A DNA stretch of 64,000 nt from assembly GCA_041859095.1 (NCBI GenBank), contig JBHEKY010000015.1:67772-131771 (forward strand). The letters are read 5' to 3'. The notes under the pieces are model-generated. The model did no database searches, was not told the DNA's origin, and saw only the letters and a list, made by a program, of their open reading frames with translations. Source of the DNA: UBA1422 sp041859095. GTDB taxonomy: Bacteria > Bacillota > Clostridia > Peptostreptococcales > Anaerovoracaceae. Positions 24,285-34,800 of the stretch are shown here, piece by piece. Made by a program: the position numbers and the translations under genes. How positions within the stretch are numbered: the stretch's first letter is position 1; every line of letters starts with the position of its first letter.

Positions 24285-24947
24285 CTATTTGTTGCCCAAA
24301 AATATTTTTTGCAATCTTTTCTTGTTTTCTTGATCTGAAATCAAAATGACTGAATCACCAGGCAGTATTATCAAATTATCATCTGGGTTGTACAATTCAT
24401 CCTCTTTAATGATGGTAATCCATATACAGTCTTCCGGAATGTTGATTTCTCCGACTCTCTTGTTTGAAACAGGAGAGTCTTTTGTAATTTCGATTTCACT
24501 GACAATAATCCTGTTTTTCTTGAGACTGGTCAATGTTTTCATGCCTGTATAATCAACGGCTTCTTCAATTAAATCCGCAATCAGAGTGGTGCTATTCAAC
24601 GTCATATCGACCCCTAATTTGAGAAAGACATTGGCATTCTTGGGATTGTTAACCCGAGCAATGGTTTTCTTTGCATGAAGGTTATTCTTTGCCAACTGGC
24701 ATGAAATAAGATTTTCCTCATCTAATCCGGTAACCGCGATAAAGAAATCTGCATTTTCGGCATCAGCATCACGCAAGATATTAATTCGCGTAGCATCGCC
24801 GTTGTAAACCGGTATGTTCAGTTCGTCAGATAAATCCTGACATCGATCTTTTTTCATTTCAATCATGATAATGTTATGGTGGAATGGCTGAAGTGTTTTA
24901 ACTAAAAAATAGCCTACTTTTCCACCTCCCGCAATGACAATTTTCAT
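24285..24947 (-). CDS. TrkA-type potassium uptake regulator (first of pair)
   Basis: This 220-residue protein has an N-terminal RCK/TrkA-N Rossmann domain with the NAD/ATP loop GGGKVG at residues 7-12, an acidic strand-2 end, and ARVNNPKNANVFLKLGVD, followed by a C-terminal TrkA-C domain (about 140-220, ending with the PGDSVILIS turn). Such proteins bind KtrB/TrkH and gate K+ uptake in response to nucleotides. A GAGGTAAG site lies just before the ATG. It follows another TrkA-like gene by eight bases and converges on ktrB. Confidence 0.9.
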   Translation of the reverse strand: MKIVIAGGGKVGYFLVKTLQPFHHNIIMIEMKKDRCQDLSDELNIPVYNGDATRINILRDADAENADFFIAVTGLDEENLISCQLAKNNLHAKKTIARVNNPKNANVFLKLGVDMTLNSTTLIADLIEEAVDYTGMKTLTSLKKNRIIVSEIEITKDSPVSNKRVGEINIPEDCIWITIIKEDELYNPDDNLIILPGDSVILISDQENKKRLQKIFLGNK

Positions 24948-24955
24948 AACTTACC

Positions 24956-25570
24956 TCATATCTTTCTGACAAAGACAATTTCATCATCTAGTTCCAAACG
25001 CAATCCGGAGTGTGCGAATTCCAATTCGCCATCCCGAATAAGTCCGAGGATGTGAACATCTTTTGGATGTGGTACTTCCGAGATCAAAACATTTTTTTCT
25101 AAAGAATCCACTTTTTTGTATCCAAAATCAACGCCGACATTTAAATCGAAGAAGAAGGATTTGCAACCCACTTCTCCCAATAAAAGCGAACGAAATTCCT
25201 TTACGGTCATATTGGTTGGACAAACCGTCGATACACCGAACTGATATAGAACTTCTTCACGTACGGGATCTTGTACTCTGGCAAAGATCTTTGGTACGTT
25301 AAAAATCTCTTTGGCAACTTGACAAGCCATAGTGTTGATATTGTCGTCCGGGGTAGCTGCTATAAAACCATCAGCAGTCTCAATCCCAGCCTCCTTAAGT
25401 ACCTCTTCATCTATGGGGCTTCCCCAAACCGTAATCCCTTTGAAATTGGGACCCAATAAAACAAAATTATCGTTTTGTTCATCCACAACTGAAATATCGT
25501 GTCCTTCTTCGGACATGAGTTGGGCAAATCCAGAACCCACTTTACCGCAGCCTGCTACGACAATTTGCAT
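24956..25570 (-). CDS. TrkA-type potassium uptake regulator (second of pair)
   Basis: This 204-residue protein is a second RCK protein: GCGKVG at residues 7-12, an Asp in SVVDEQ at the end of strand 2, AATPDDNINTMACQ, and ARVQDPVREEVLYQFGV, then a TrkA-C domain ending with ELDDEIVFV. It is clearly diverged from the adjacent copy, so the two are likely to form a heteromeric gating ring or serve different conditions (inference). An AAGGAG site precedes the ATG. It lies 24 bases after the PHP phosphatase gene on the same strand. Confidence 0.9.
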   Translation of the reverse strand: MQIVVAGCGKVGSGFAQLMSEEGHDISVVDEQNDNFVLLGPNFKGITVWGSPIDEEVLKEAGIETADGFIAATPDDNINTMACQVAKEIFNVPKIFARVQDPVREEVLYQFGVSTVCPTNMTVKEFRSLLLGEVGCKSFFFDLNVGVDFGYKKVDSLEKNVLISEVPHPKDVHILGLIRDGELEFAHSGLRLELDDEIVFVRKI

Positions 25571-25594
25571 AATAAACTCCTTACTCCATGTCTT

Positions 25595-26401
25595 CTATTT
25601 CAGAAAATCCGTTAGAGGAAGCATGGTGACTTTACGATCTTTAAAAGTTGAAAAATATTTAAACCCATGCCTTTCGGCGAATGCAACACCATCTTCAAAG
25701 TGGAACAGTAAATCCGAAGGGCGATGTGCATCAGACCCGATGGTCAATATCTCGCCGCCTAAGTCCCGGTAGAGTTGCAAAATCTCTTTGGTAGGGTGAT
25801 TTCTGCCTTGTAAGCCATACCGATAGCTGGAAGTATTGATTTCCAGTCCTTTTCCTTTTGAAATGATGTCTTTGAGAATTTCCTCAATGATAAACAGGGA
25901 TTCCGTATAATCCCTTTCAAGATTTAGATATCGATCTATAACATTCATATGTCCCAGGACGTCATAATCATCAAATTCTTTTAGGCATTGATATACATAG
26001 GTATAAAAAGAAGGCAGAATTTTGTCTTGGTCCATTTCGCTGTAATTCGCAGTATACAAGTCTTCTCCATTGAATGAATGAAAGGAACCAAGTAAAAAAT
26101 CATATTGAAAGTTTTTGGATGCGGTCTTGCACTTTTCAAGTGTGGAGCCATCTTGTATGCCAATTTCCAACCCTTTGATGATTTTGATTTGAGATGCATA
26201 TTGCGCTTCAGCATGAAGTAACGCTTTATGGTATTCTTTAAAATCCACTTCAAAGGGGTAATTCGGATCCGGATAATCCGGATCATAGTGGTCTGTAATA
26301 GCTAGTTCTTTAATGCCTTTTTGGATGGCACCCTGGATCATCTCGTCCATAGTTGAAGCTGAATCATCTGAAAAATCAGTGTGAGAATGATAATCGTACA
26401 T
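25595..26401 (-). CDS. PHP-family histidinol-phosphatase-like hydrolase (HisJ/HisK type)
   Basis: This 268-residue PHP-domain phosphoesterase shows all metal-site motifs: DYHSHTDFSDD (HxH) at the N-terminus, TDHYDPDY, KGLEIG, GSFHSF, GHMNVIDRY, EINTSSYR and the closing GSDAHRP. The arrangement matches histidinol-phosphate phosphatase of the HisJ type, the last but one step of histidine synthesis. No other his synthesis genes are near (hisS encodes the tRNA synthetase), so other phosphate monoesters are possible. It is the first gene of a minus-strand operon with two K+ regulators, an unrelated pairing. Confidence 0.85.
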   Translation of the reverse strand: MYDYHSHTDFSDDSASTMDEMIQGAIQKGIKELAITDHYDPDYPDPNYPFEVDFKEYHKALLHAEAQYASQIKIIKGLEIGIQDGSTLEKCKTASKNFQYDFLLGSFHSFNGEDLYTANYSEMDQDKILPSFYTYVYQCLKEFDDYDVLGHMNVIDRYLNLERDYTESLFIIEEILKDIISKGKGLEINTSSYRYGLQGRNHPTKEILQLYRDLGGEILTIGSDAHRPSDLLFHFEDGVAFAERHGFKYFSTFKDRKVTMLPLTDFLK

Positions 26402-26455
26402 TTCGTTTTCTCCCTAGGTTGATTTGTATTACGGTAGTTAGTATATCATAAAGTG

Positions 26456-26484
26456 TTGAGTTATGGAGGGATATCTGTTAAGAT
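26456..26484 (+). promoter_or_regulatory. Candidate promoter of polA
   Basis: TTGAGT (26456-26461) and TAAGAT (26479-26484) are 17 bp apart. Another possible pair lies just upstream: TTGATT (26419-26424) with TATATC (26442-26447), also at 17 bp. Confidence 0.5.
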
Positions 26485-26502
26485 TTCCATGAGGTAAGCT
26501 AC

Positions 26503-29238
26503 ATGAATAATCGAATTATCATCATCGATGGAAACAGTTTGTTGAACCGGGCCTATTATGCGATGCAGCGTCCGATGATTACAAAAGAAGGGCTTTATAC
26601 ACAAGGGGTATACGGCTTTCTTAATATGCTCCAAAAAATAAAAAGAGACTATGAAAGTAGCTATATCACTGTTGCCTTTGACAGAAAAGCACCGACATTC
26701 AGACACTTGGAATTCAAAGAATACAAGGCAGGCAGAAAGAAAATGCCACCGGAACTCGCTATGCAACTTCCGCTCTTAAAAGAGGTGTTAGAAGCGATGA
26801 AAATCCGGATTCTTGAAATCGACGGATTTGAAGCAGATGATATTATTGGCACAGTTTCCCGTGAGGCGGAAGAAAAAGGTCTCACACCATTAATTATTAC
26901 TGGAGACAAGGATGAATTGCAGCTTGCCTCTGAAACCACAAAAGTCATAATCACCCGAAAAGGGATATCAGAATTTGAACTCTATGATTACAATGCGATG
27001 GTTGAAACCTATGGGTTTCCACCGACTCAATTCGTCGATTATAAAGGTCTGATGGGCGACCCTTCGGACAACATACCCGGTTTGCCAGGCGTTGGCGAAA
27101 AAACCGCCAGAAAGCTGGTCATAGAATACGGCACCATCGAAAATTTACTTGATCATGTCGAAGAAATAGAAAACCAACGGCTCAAGAAAATCATCGAGGA
27201 CAATCAACAACAGGCAAGAATGAGCAAACGGCTGGCAACCATCGTTAGGGTAGTGCCCATTGAGGTTGACTTCGCAGATTATTTGTGGGAAGCACCGGAT
27301 CATAACAAACTGGTGGAACTATATATTAAACTTGAATTTAACAGCTTTTTGAATAAGCTTACGGGTGGAAGCGACGCAAACACAAAAGCAACAGCTCCAA
27401 AACCAACCGTTTTACATGCAACAGTATCAAAAAATCTGTCCGCTGATACTCAGATTTCATTTGATATCACTGGACTTGACTCGGATTCACAAGAATCCCT
27501 TGAAACAGATCCCAAACCAATCTCTTTAGAAGAGGATGTTTCCGTTGGGGTGATGCCTGAACCGCTTGGTTTTGTTGAGTTCGAAAAACAAATCAGTGAT
27601 GGTGAGGAAGTTGTTATTAAGGTTTTTAGCGACGGAAGCCATGTTACAGTACCGACAATTTTGGGTATCGCACTACTAAAACAAGAGATTTATTACTTCA
27701 TTGAACCAATCCACACAAAAAAACTGATACATGTTATAACCGACAAAAACATCCAGTTGCTGGGGCATGACTTAAAAGAAGATTATTATTCACTGTTTTG
27801 GCATGGTATGACTCACTTTAATACAAGATATGACACTGCGATAGCTCAATATCTGCTGGACTCGTCTCGGAGCAATTATTCCCTTAAGGTGCTTGCCCAA
27901 GAATATTGCCGACAAGAATTAATGGAAGGTGATAATACAAAGGCAAACGGATATAGTTGGTGCAGCTTGGTCCATCTGATTCAAACCATACAAGAACCGC
28001 GGGTTTCAGCGGAAGGCATGGCTCAAATTTTCGAGGAAGTTGAATTGCCTTTGATTGAACCTATGGCATATTTAGAATATACCGGATTTGCAATTGATTC
28101 GAAAGTCTTGAAAACTACCGGGAACTATATCAACAAAAAAATCGAAGAGATTACAAAGATAATATACGAGTTGGCTGGAGAGACTTTCAATATCAGTTCG
28201 CCCGCTCAGTTGGGGCCTATTCTCTTTGATAAATTGGGATTGCCCACTGGGAAAAAGACCAAGACTGGATATTCAACCAATGCGGAGGTCTTAGATAATC
28301 TCCGCGACCAGCATGAAATCGTTCCGCTGATTCTAGAATATCGGATGCTTACGAAATTGCGTGGAACCTATATTGATGGATTATTGCCATTAATCCATAC
28401 TGATGGAAAAATACATGCACATTTCAACCAAACGGTAGCGGCAACAGGAAGAATTAGCAGCAATGAACCGAATCTACAAAATATCCCTATCCGTCAGGAA
28501 CCCGGTAGAAGCATCCGGAAGGCGTTTGTTCCTTCCACTGCGGAATACATATTGATGGGAGCAGATTATTCTCAGATTGAATTGCGAATCCTGGCTCACT
28601 TAAGTCAGGACCCTGTGCTGATAGATGCGTTCAACTCAGGCGATGACATCCATAAAATCACAGCAGCGAACGTCTTGGGCGTACCGGAAGATCAAATTAC
28701 TATAGCCGATCGGACCAAAGCTAAGGCAGTAAATTTTGGTGTTATTTATGGCATGAGTGCATTTGGTCTATCTTCGGAATTAAACATCCCAAGAAAAGAA
28801 GCCGATACGTACATCAAAGAGTATTTTATAAAACACCAAAAGGTAAAAGAATTCATGGATTCACTTGTTGCCGAGGCAAAGGAGCTGGGGTATGTGACGA
28901 CAATTTTGGGTAGAAAAAGATTTATCCCAGAAATCACGGCTTCCAATTACATGGTGCGCCAGTTTGGGGAACGGCTTGCTATGAATAGCCCCATTCAAGG
29001 TAGCGCGGCAGACATCATAAAAATTGCAATGCTAAGGGTGTATAGATCATTGCGTGAAGGAAATTTTAAATCCAGATTAATCCTGCAGGTGCATGATGAA
29101 TTAATACTTGAGGTTCATCAAGACGAAGTTACCTCGGTGACCAAGATTCTGAAGGATGGAATGGAGAATGCTATCAAATTAAATGTGAAAGTAGACGCTG
29201 CCTTACACCAGGGATTAAATTGGTACGATTTGAAATAG
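26503..29238 (+). CDS. polA: DNA polymerase I
   Basis: This 911-residue protein has the full PolA layout. Residues 1 to about 290 are the 5'-3' exonuclease (IIDGNSLLNRAYYA, FEADDIIGT, GDPSDNIPGLPGVGEKTA). About 320-510 is the proofreading-type domain. About 520-911 is the polymerase with motif A ADYSQIELRILAH, motif B KAVNFGVIYG and motif C QVHDELILEV. The proofreading domain lacks the DxE of Exo I (VIKVFSDGS stands there) and Exo III is not recognisable, while an Exo II-like GHDLKEDYY remains, so 3'-5' exonuclease activity is probably lost. It starts an operon with coaE. Confidence 0.96.
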   Translation: MNNRIIIIDGNSLLNRAYYAMQRPMITKEGLYTQGVYGFLNMLQKIKRDYESSYITVAFDRKAPTFRHLEFKEYKAGRKKMPPELAMQLPLLKEVLEAMKIRILEIDGFEADDIIGTVSREAEEKGLTPLIITGDKDELQLASETTKVIITRKGISEFELYDYNAMVETYGFPPTQFVDYKGLMGDPSDNIPGLPGVGEKTARKLVIEYGTIENLLDHVEEIENQRLKKIIEDNQQQARMSKRLATIVRVVPIEVDFADYLWEAPDHNKLVELYIKLEFNSFLNKLTGGSDANTKATAPKPTVLHATVSKNLSADTQISFDITGLDSDSQESLETDPKPISLEEDVSVGVMPEPLGFVEFEKQISDGEEVVIKVFSDGSHVTVPTILGIALLKQEIYYFIEPIHTKKLIHVITDKNIQLLGHDLKEDYYSLFWHGMTHFNTRYDTAIAQYLLDSSRSNYSLKVLAQEYCRQELMEGDNTKANGYSWCSLVHLIQTIQEPRVSAEGMAQIFEEVELPLIEPMAYLEYTGFAIDSKVLKTTGNYINKKIEEITKIIYELAGETFNISSPAQLGPILFDKLGLPTGKKTKTGYSTNAEVLDNLRDQHEIVPLILEYRMLTKLRGTYIDGLLPLIHTDGKIHAHFNQTVAATGRISSNEPNLQNIPIRQEPGRSIRKAFVPSTAEYILMGADYSQIELRILAHLSQDPVLIDAFNSGDDIHKITAANVLGVPEDQITIADRTKAKAVNFGVIYGMSAFGLSSELNIPRKEADTYIKEYFIKHQKVKEFMDSLVAEAKELGYVTTILGRKRFIPEITASNYMVRQFGERLAMNSPIQGSAADIIKIAMLRVYRSLREGNFKSRLILQVHDELILEVHQDEVTSVTKILKDGMENAIKLNVKVDAALHQGLNWYDLK

Positions 29239-29245
29239 GAGTAAT

Positions 29246-29845
29246 ATGAAAATAATTGGATTGACAGGGGGCATCGGAAGCGGAAAAACAACTGTAACCG
29301 AATTCCTAAAGGACAAAGGACACCACGTTGTAGATGCTGATGTGATTGCGCGTAAGATCGTAGAACCTGGTACGAAAGTCCTAGGTGAATTAGTATCACA
29401 TTTTGGCAAAGTGATTCTTCGACCTGACGGCACATTGAACCGCCAGAAACTAGCAGAACTTTCATTCGTCAATCCTACACAAAAGGCTGCTCTCGATCAA
29501 ATTACCCATGGTGCAATTTTAGATAATATTTCAAAAGAAATTGAAACAATCAAGACGAAGCACAACCCGACAATTGTTTTTGTTGATGCGGCGCTTCTGG
29601 TTGAGACCGGTTTATATCTTAAAATGGATGAAGTGTGGCTCGTCACAGCAGATGAGGAAATGCGGATTCAACGCGTGGCAGATCGAGATCATATTGAAGC
29701 CGAAAGGGTGAAACTACGAATCCAAACTCAGATGAGCGACGAACAAAAGGCACGACATTCATTTCGTATTATCAATAATTCAGGCACAAAAAAAGAACTT
29801 TATGAAACGTTAGAGAAAATATTGAGGGATTATGAAACTGTTTAG
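29246..29845 (+). CDS. coaE: Dephospho-CoA kinase
   Basis: CoaE phosphorylates dephospho-CoA, the last step of CoA synthesis. The P-loop GGIGSGKTT is at residues 8-16, followed by the substrate motif DADVIAR and, later, LLVETGLYLKMD and a conserved QMSDEQKARHS near the C-terminus. The 199-residue length is normal. It lies seven bases after polA with a GGAG site, and its end overlaps the next gene by 14 bases. The polA-coaE order is common in Firmicutes. Confidence 0.96.
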   Translation: MKIIGLTGGIGSGKTTVTEFLKDKGHHVVDADVIARKIVEPGTKVLGELVSHFGKVILRPDGTLNRQKLAELSFVNPTQKAALDQITHGAILDNISKEIETIKTKHNPTIVFVDAALLVETGLYLKMDEVWLVTADEEMRIQRVADRDHIEAERVKLRIQTQMSDEQKARHSFRIINNSGTKKELYETLEKILRDYETV

Positions 29846-31508
29846 AAAAGAGAATTTGTACATTCGCACGACCCAGGAAACCGAAGAACCAATCAAAAAA
29901 AGAAATTGGCTGATTTACTCCGGAGCCGGTATTTTTTTAATGCTTGTTATCATATCCCTGTTTTTCGTAGAAGGCTCTTTGTTTCCTACAAAAGATGATA
30001 CCGAATACAAAACGTCACAAGATGTAATTCTACCCATGGTAAGTGTTTCTTCATTCAATCCGTTGATTTCAAAAGATGAAGACATTTATTATATATCAAA
30101 ACTGATTTATGATGGTCTCTTTACTTTGGATGAAACCATGACACCCACGCCACAACTAGTTGAAAGTTATACAATTAGCAATGAAGAGCAATCGATTACG
30201 TTGAAGTTGCGACAGCGTGTTGTTTGGCATGACGGTACAGAATTCAAAGCAGAAGATGTAAAGTATTCAATTGATGCATATAAAGCTGCAGGGGACAGAA
30301 GCATTTATCAGAATGATATTTCAAAAATTAAGAACGCAAAGATAGATGGAAGCGATACGGTCACGATATATTTTAATGATTCAACGGAGATGGGTTTGGA
30401 CTTGTTAACGTTTCCAATCCTACCGAAACATCAATTTGACAAAATAGGAGAAGCGCTGGACAAAGTAACCGGATTTAAGCCCATCGGAACGGGAGCATAT
30501 AAATACGATAGTTTCGATCCAACCTCTCAGTTGATATTGGTTGCCAACAGTGAATACTATGGAGAAACCGCCAAAAATTCGTTAGTGTTTCAAGTCTTGC
30601 CCAATCAATTAAATTTCTTTAATCTGTTGAAAGCAAGTAATTTATCCTTGATTATTTCAAATGATGCCACCAGGGAATCAGAGATTTCCGGCGAAAATGT
30701 CACGGTGGTTGATTTTCCATCTAACGAAGTAGAATACCTTGGTTATAATTTTATGCAGCCGGATTTGGCTAAAAAAAGCGTCAGAAAGGCCATCGCCTGT
30801 GCGATCAATGCAACAGAGATTATTGACGAAAGTTACTATGGAAGTGGAATCACAAATGATACTATTTATTTTCCCAACTATCTGGGGGTTGATCCTTTGA
30901 AGGAACCTTATGAATTTGATAGAGCATTATCAGAGGAATATCTACAAAAAGCAGGCTACGTGGACAAAAACGAGGATGGTTATCTTGACAATTCGGAAGG
31001 TGAGACGTTGACATTTCGAATTTTGGTGAACCTTGAAAACAGTTCACGCCTGCTGGCCGCAAAACAAATTGTGTCATATCTCCAGAATATTGGGATCAAC
31101 GCCATAATTGACGAAGTTGATTGGGAAACCTATCAACTTCAACTGAAAACAAGGGATTTTGATTTGTATCTAGGGGGCATGAAAATTTCAAGAAGCATGG
31201 ATTTGCGTTTTATGCTGTCACAGAATGGCGAATACAATTACCTTGGCTACAGCAACGGAAAACTAGATGAATTGCTTAATCAAATGAGAAGTGGATTGAC
31301 CCCCGATGAAATGAAGGAGACTTATGCGGAAATTCGGGATATTGTTCAAAAAGATCTTCCCTATTTTTGCCTGCTATACAAAACAAATGGTGCGATTCAA
31401 TCCCCAGCATTAGTCGGGGATGTAATGCCATCATTTGATGATTATTATCGTGGTTGTAAAACTTGGTATTGTAGATATGAAGTCACTACGGTGGACGCAA
31501 CAGAATAA
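29832..31508 (+). CDS. Membrane-anchored oligopeptide-binding-like protein (SBP_bac_5)
   Basis: This 558-residue protein belongs to the family-5 solute-binding proteins of peptide/nickel ABC transporters (MVSVSSFNPLISKDED near the start of the domain, VVWHDGTEFKAEDVKYSI, and GTGAYKYDSF). Unlike a free binding protein it has no lipobox: a basic N-terminus of about 25 residues is followed by one hydrophobic helix (about 26-46), so it should be anchored facing outward. No permease or ATPase genes are near. It overlaps coaE by 14 bases, and such genes occur next to coaE in other clostridia, so a role apart from simple peptide import is possible. Confidence 0.85.
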   Translation: MKLFRKENLYIRTTQETEEPIKKRNWLIYSGAGIFLMLVIISLFFVEGSLFPTKDDTEYKTSQDVILPMVSVSSFNPLISKDEDIYYISKLIYDGLFTLDETMTPTPQLVESYTISNEEQSITLKLRQRVVWHDGTEFKAEDVKYSIDAYKAAGDRSIYQNDISKIKNAKIDGSDTVTIYFNDSTEMGLDLLTFPILPKHQFDKIGEALDKVTGFKPIGTGAYKYDSFDPTSQLILVANSEYYGETAKNSLVFQVLPNQLNFFNLLKASNLSLIISNDATRESEISGENVTVVDFPSNEVEYLGYNFMQPDLAKKSVRKAIACAINATEIIDESYYGSGITNDTIYFPNYLGVDPLKEPYEFDRALSEEYLQKAGYVDKNEDGYLDNSEGETLTFRILVNLENSSRLLAAKQIVSYLQNIGINAIIDEVDWETYQLQLKTRDFDLYLGGMKISRSMDLRFMLSQNGEYNYLGYSNGKLDELLNQMRSGLTPDEMKETYAEIRDIVQKDLPYFCLLYKTNGAIQSPALVGDVMPSFDDYYRGCKTWYCRYEVTTVDATE

Positions 31509-31555
31509 TGGTGGGTTGGTTTTTGAAAAATATATCCGTTTCTCCTGAATATCGG

Positions 31556-31584
31556 TTGACAAAGGCAGTGATTTTATATATTGT
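31556..31584 (+). promoter_or_regulatory. Promoter of tRNA-Leu(GAG)
   Basis: TTGACA (31556-31561) and TATTGT (31579-31584) are 17 bp apart and end about 20 bases before the tRNA. Confidence 0.75.
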
Positions 31585-31602
31585 ATTCAAGGAATCGGGT
31601 TT

Positions 31603-31686
31603 GCGCCCGTGGCGGAACGGCAGACGCGCACGTTTGAGGGGCGTGTGATTAATATCGTACCAGTTCAAGTCTGGTCGGGCGCACCA
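31603..31686 (+). tRNA. tRNA-Leu (anticodon GAG)
   Basis: The acceptor stem GCGCCCG (31603-31609) pairs with CGGGCGC (31676-31682), followed by discriminator A and an encoded CCA. The anticodon stem CACGT/GCGTG encloses the loop TTGAGGG, giving anticodon GAG. A long variable arm, typical of class II leucine tRNAs, and a TTCAAGT T-loop follow. It has its own promoter and terminator. Confidence 0.95.
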
Positions 31687-31695
31687 AACAAGTTG

Positions 31696-31727
31696 AAAAA
31701 GCTCTGTGAATGAGCTTTTTTTATTTT
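31696..31727 (+). terminator. Intrinsic terminator after tRNA-Leu(GAG)
   Basis: AAAAAGCTC (31696-31704) pairs with GAGCTTTTT (31712-31720) across a 7-nt loop and runs into more T residues. Confidence 0.88.
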
Positions 31728-31820
31728 TTGTGATTTCAAATTGCAGTAGCTTCACATGTGAAGTCATGTTAGAAATGGATGGAATTTTTAATGGTGTTGG
31801 TATCATTTACCCATTGATTC

Positions 31821-31829
31821 TGATATAAT
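31821..31829 (+). promoter_or_regulatory. Extended -10 promoter of the RND transporter gene
   Basis: TGATATAAT provides a perfect TATAAT (31824-31829) and the TGn extension, 24 bases before the ATG at 31853; a -35 is not obvious. Confidence 0.6.
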
Positions 31830-31852
31830 TCTATCGTTATCGGAGGTAGAAG

Positions 31853-34800
31853 ATGATCTCAAAATTCAGCATAAAAAAGCCCTTTACTATCTTTGTCATG
31901 GTGGTATTGATTATTGTATTTGGATTCGTTTCTTATACAAAAATGACACCGGACTTATTTCCAAGCATGGATTTGCCTTATGTGGTAGTCATGACTTCAT
32001 ATTTTGGTGCTACACCTGAAGAAGTTGAGACGGTGGTAACAAAGCCTATGGAGCAACAAATGGCTACATTAGGGAATCTAGAGAGTATGCAGTCGATATC
32101 TTCCGAAAACTACTCAACAATCATTCTACAATTCAAAAATGATACCAATCTGGATACGATATCAGTGGATATCAGAGATAAAATTGACTTGGTGGCTGGT
32201 CAGTGGGGTGAGATGGTCAGCAAACCTATTGTCCTGAAACTAAACCCTGATATGATGCCGATTACGGTAGCTGCAGTTTCGATGAAAGGGAGCAGCAATG
32301 TTGAAACATCGGATTTCTTAAACAAAGAGTTGCTCCGGCGCCTGGAGGGAACAGATGGTGTAGCCAGTGTGTCTACTGCAGGAATGGTTGAAAATATTAT
32401 TCAAGTCAATCTAAACCAAGACAAAATCGAAAGTATGAACAAACAAATAAGAGATGCGCTCATCAAAAATTTTGGTGAGGCTTATGGGGCTGTCTCATCA
32501 GGCATTCGATCAGCAAATAATCAAGTAACAACCTTGTCGGCTTCGAAAAAAGAAATAATTGAAGCACAGTTGGGGGTTGCGGAACAATTTGACGCAGCGC
32601 AAATTATGCTGATTATCAAGAGTTCCGAGTTGGCGGCTACTCTTGCTTCGAACCCTTCCATGTCTGAGCTACTCAAGCCACAAATACAAGCAGTGGATGC
32701 GGGATTATTGGAACTTTATGACCAAAAGGATAAGATTTTTGCGAATTTGGGCAACTCTATGTCTGACGTTTCATCCGCTCAAGTGATGCTTCAGGTTACC
32801 TTGAATCAACTCGAAGCCTCCTTGTCAGAAGTGGAGTCAACACGGGATGCTTCGATTTCAGCAGCAAATTTGACCGGAATCCTGTCCATGGATAACGTCT
32901 CGGCAATTATTTCTGCACAAAACCTGGATATGCCTGCAGGATATGTGCAAGATGGTAGTAGTGAGATTATGGTATCGGTAGGAGAAAAATTCGAGAACAT
33001 TGAAGAAATACAGAATTTGGTAGTTTTGAACTTGGGGATTGAGGGTGTTTCACCCATACTGCTTTCAGATGTCGCTGATATCAGCAATTTTAATACTGCA
33101 GGCGAAACATATGCCAAAATTAATGGAGAAGATGGGGTACTTCTAACATTCCAAAAGCAATCAGACTATGCGACGACAGACGTAGCTCAAAATATACAAG
33201 AAAAATTTGGAGATTTGGAAGCTCAATATGAAGGGTTAGAATTCACAACCTTATCCGACCAGGGAGAGTACATTTATATAGTCATTGATTCGGTTTTGGG
33301 CAATCTTTGGATTGGTGCACTCTTGGCGATTATGGTCTTGATCTTTTTCCTGAGGGATTTTCGTCCCACACTAATAACCGCGCTTAGTATTCCAATTAGT
33401 TTGACTTTTGCGATTGTACTAATGTACTTCAGTGGAGTTACCCTTAATGTTATCTCTCTTGCCGGACTTGCTGTAGGGGTTGGCATGCTAGTGGATAATT
33501 CTATCGTTGTCATTGAAAATATATTCAGATTACGCGGGCTGGGGTTAAGTAAGGTGCAAGCAGCACTTTCCGGTGTTTCTCAAATGAGTGGTGCAATTAC
33601 TGCATCAACGCTTACCACTTTATGTGTATTCTTACCGCTCATATTTGTAGAAGGCATCACCAAACAAATCTTCACGGACATGGCATTAACAGTAACCTAC
33701 TCCTTGATGGCTAGTTTGCTGGTGGCGTTGACCCTTGTTCCGGCTTTGGGAAGATTTTTGCTCGTCAAGACTGGAGAGAGCAGTGTGTTAAATAGCAAAA
33801 GTAATTTACTCACGAAATACAAGCAGTTGGTGGCACTTGCCTTAAAACACAAAAAACTGGTTTTGGCAATCTCAATTCTTCTACTTTTTGCAACAGCAGG
33901 CTTATCATATGTGAAGGGGTTTGAATACATGCCATCAATGGCTAGCCCTGAGATATCTGCAAATCTAGAGTTCTCAACAGATAACTCTCTGATAGAGACT
34001 GCAACCGCATCTGATGCGATTTCTGATGTTTTATCATCCATGGATGGTGTCGAAACTGTAAGTGTTATGCTTGCTTCAGATTCCGGAGGCATCTTTGGTA
34101 TGGGTGGCACAGCCACAGATTTTTCTACGATAAGCATTTATATTCTTTTAGACGAAAACCAAGTGAAGCAAAGTGCAGTGGTAACTGAAAAAATAAAAAT
34201 GCTTGCCGAAAAATATAATGCAAAAGCAGAAATATTTGGAGGCGCCGACATTTCTAATTCTGCTGCGTTGGGTGGAGGTGGAATCAGTATCAATGTATAT
34301 GCAGATGATTTGGACGATTTGCGCACAGCTACCCAAATCATCGAAGAAGCTTTAGTAAAAGTCGATGGTATTGAGGAAGTATCGGACAGTACCGAAGGCA
34401 CGGTACCGGAACTGAGAATTACGGTTGATAAGAATACAGCAATGAAAAATGGTTTAACGGTTGCGCAAGTATATGCACAAATCTCTGGCTTGCTGACAGA
34501 AAACAAGACATCCACCTCCATACGGTATTTGGGGAATACAAGAGAAGTGATAATCACTGCAGATACAACAAACAATTTAGATGTCCAAAGCATCGATAAT
34601 CTCATACTGAATACAAAAGATGGACAGACAGGACAAACCGGGACAGTCAAATTGACCGACATTGCAACGATTACGCGGGATGAAACCCTGAAGAGCATTT
34701 CCCATCTTGATCAGAACCGCGAGCTGACTGTCAATGCTACAATATTGGAAGATGAGAATATAACCTTAGTAACAAAGTTGGCGAAAGAAAAAGTGGAGTT

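Noticed and set aside
29832..31508. Complete peptide ABC transporter locus
   Set aside because: Only a binding-protein-like gene is present; neighbours are coaE and a tRNA.
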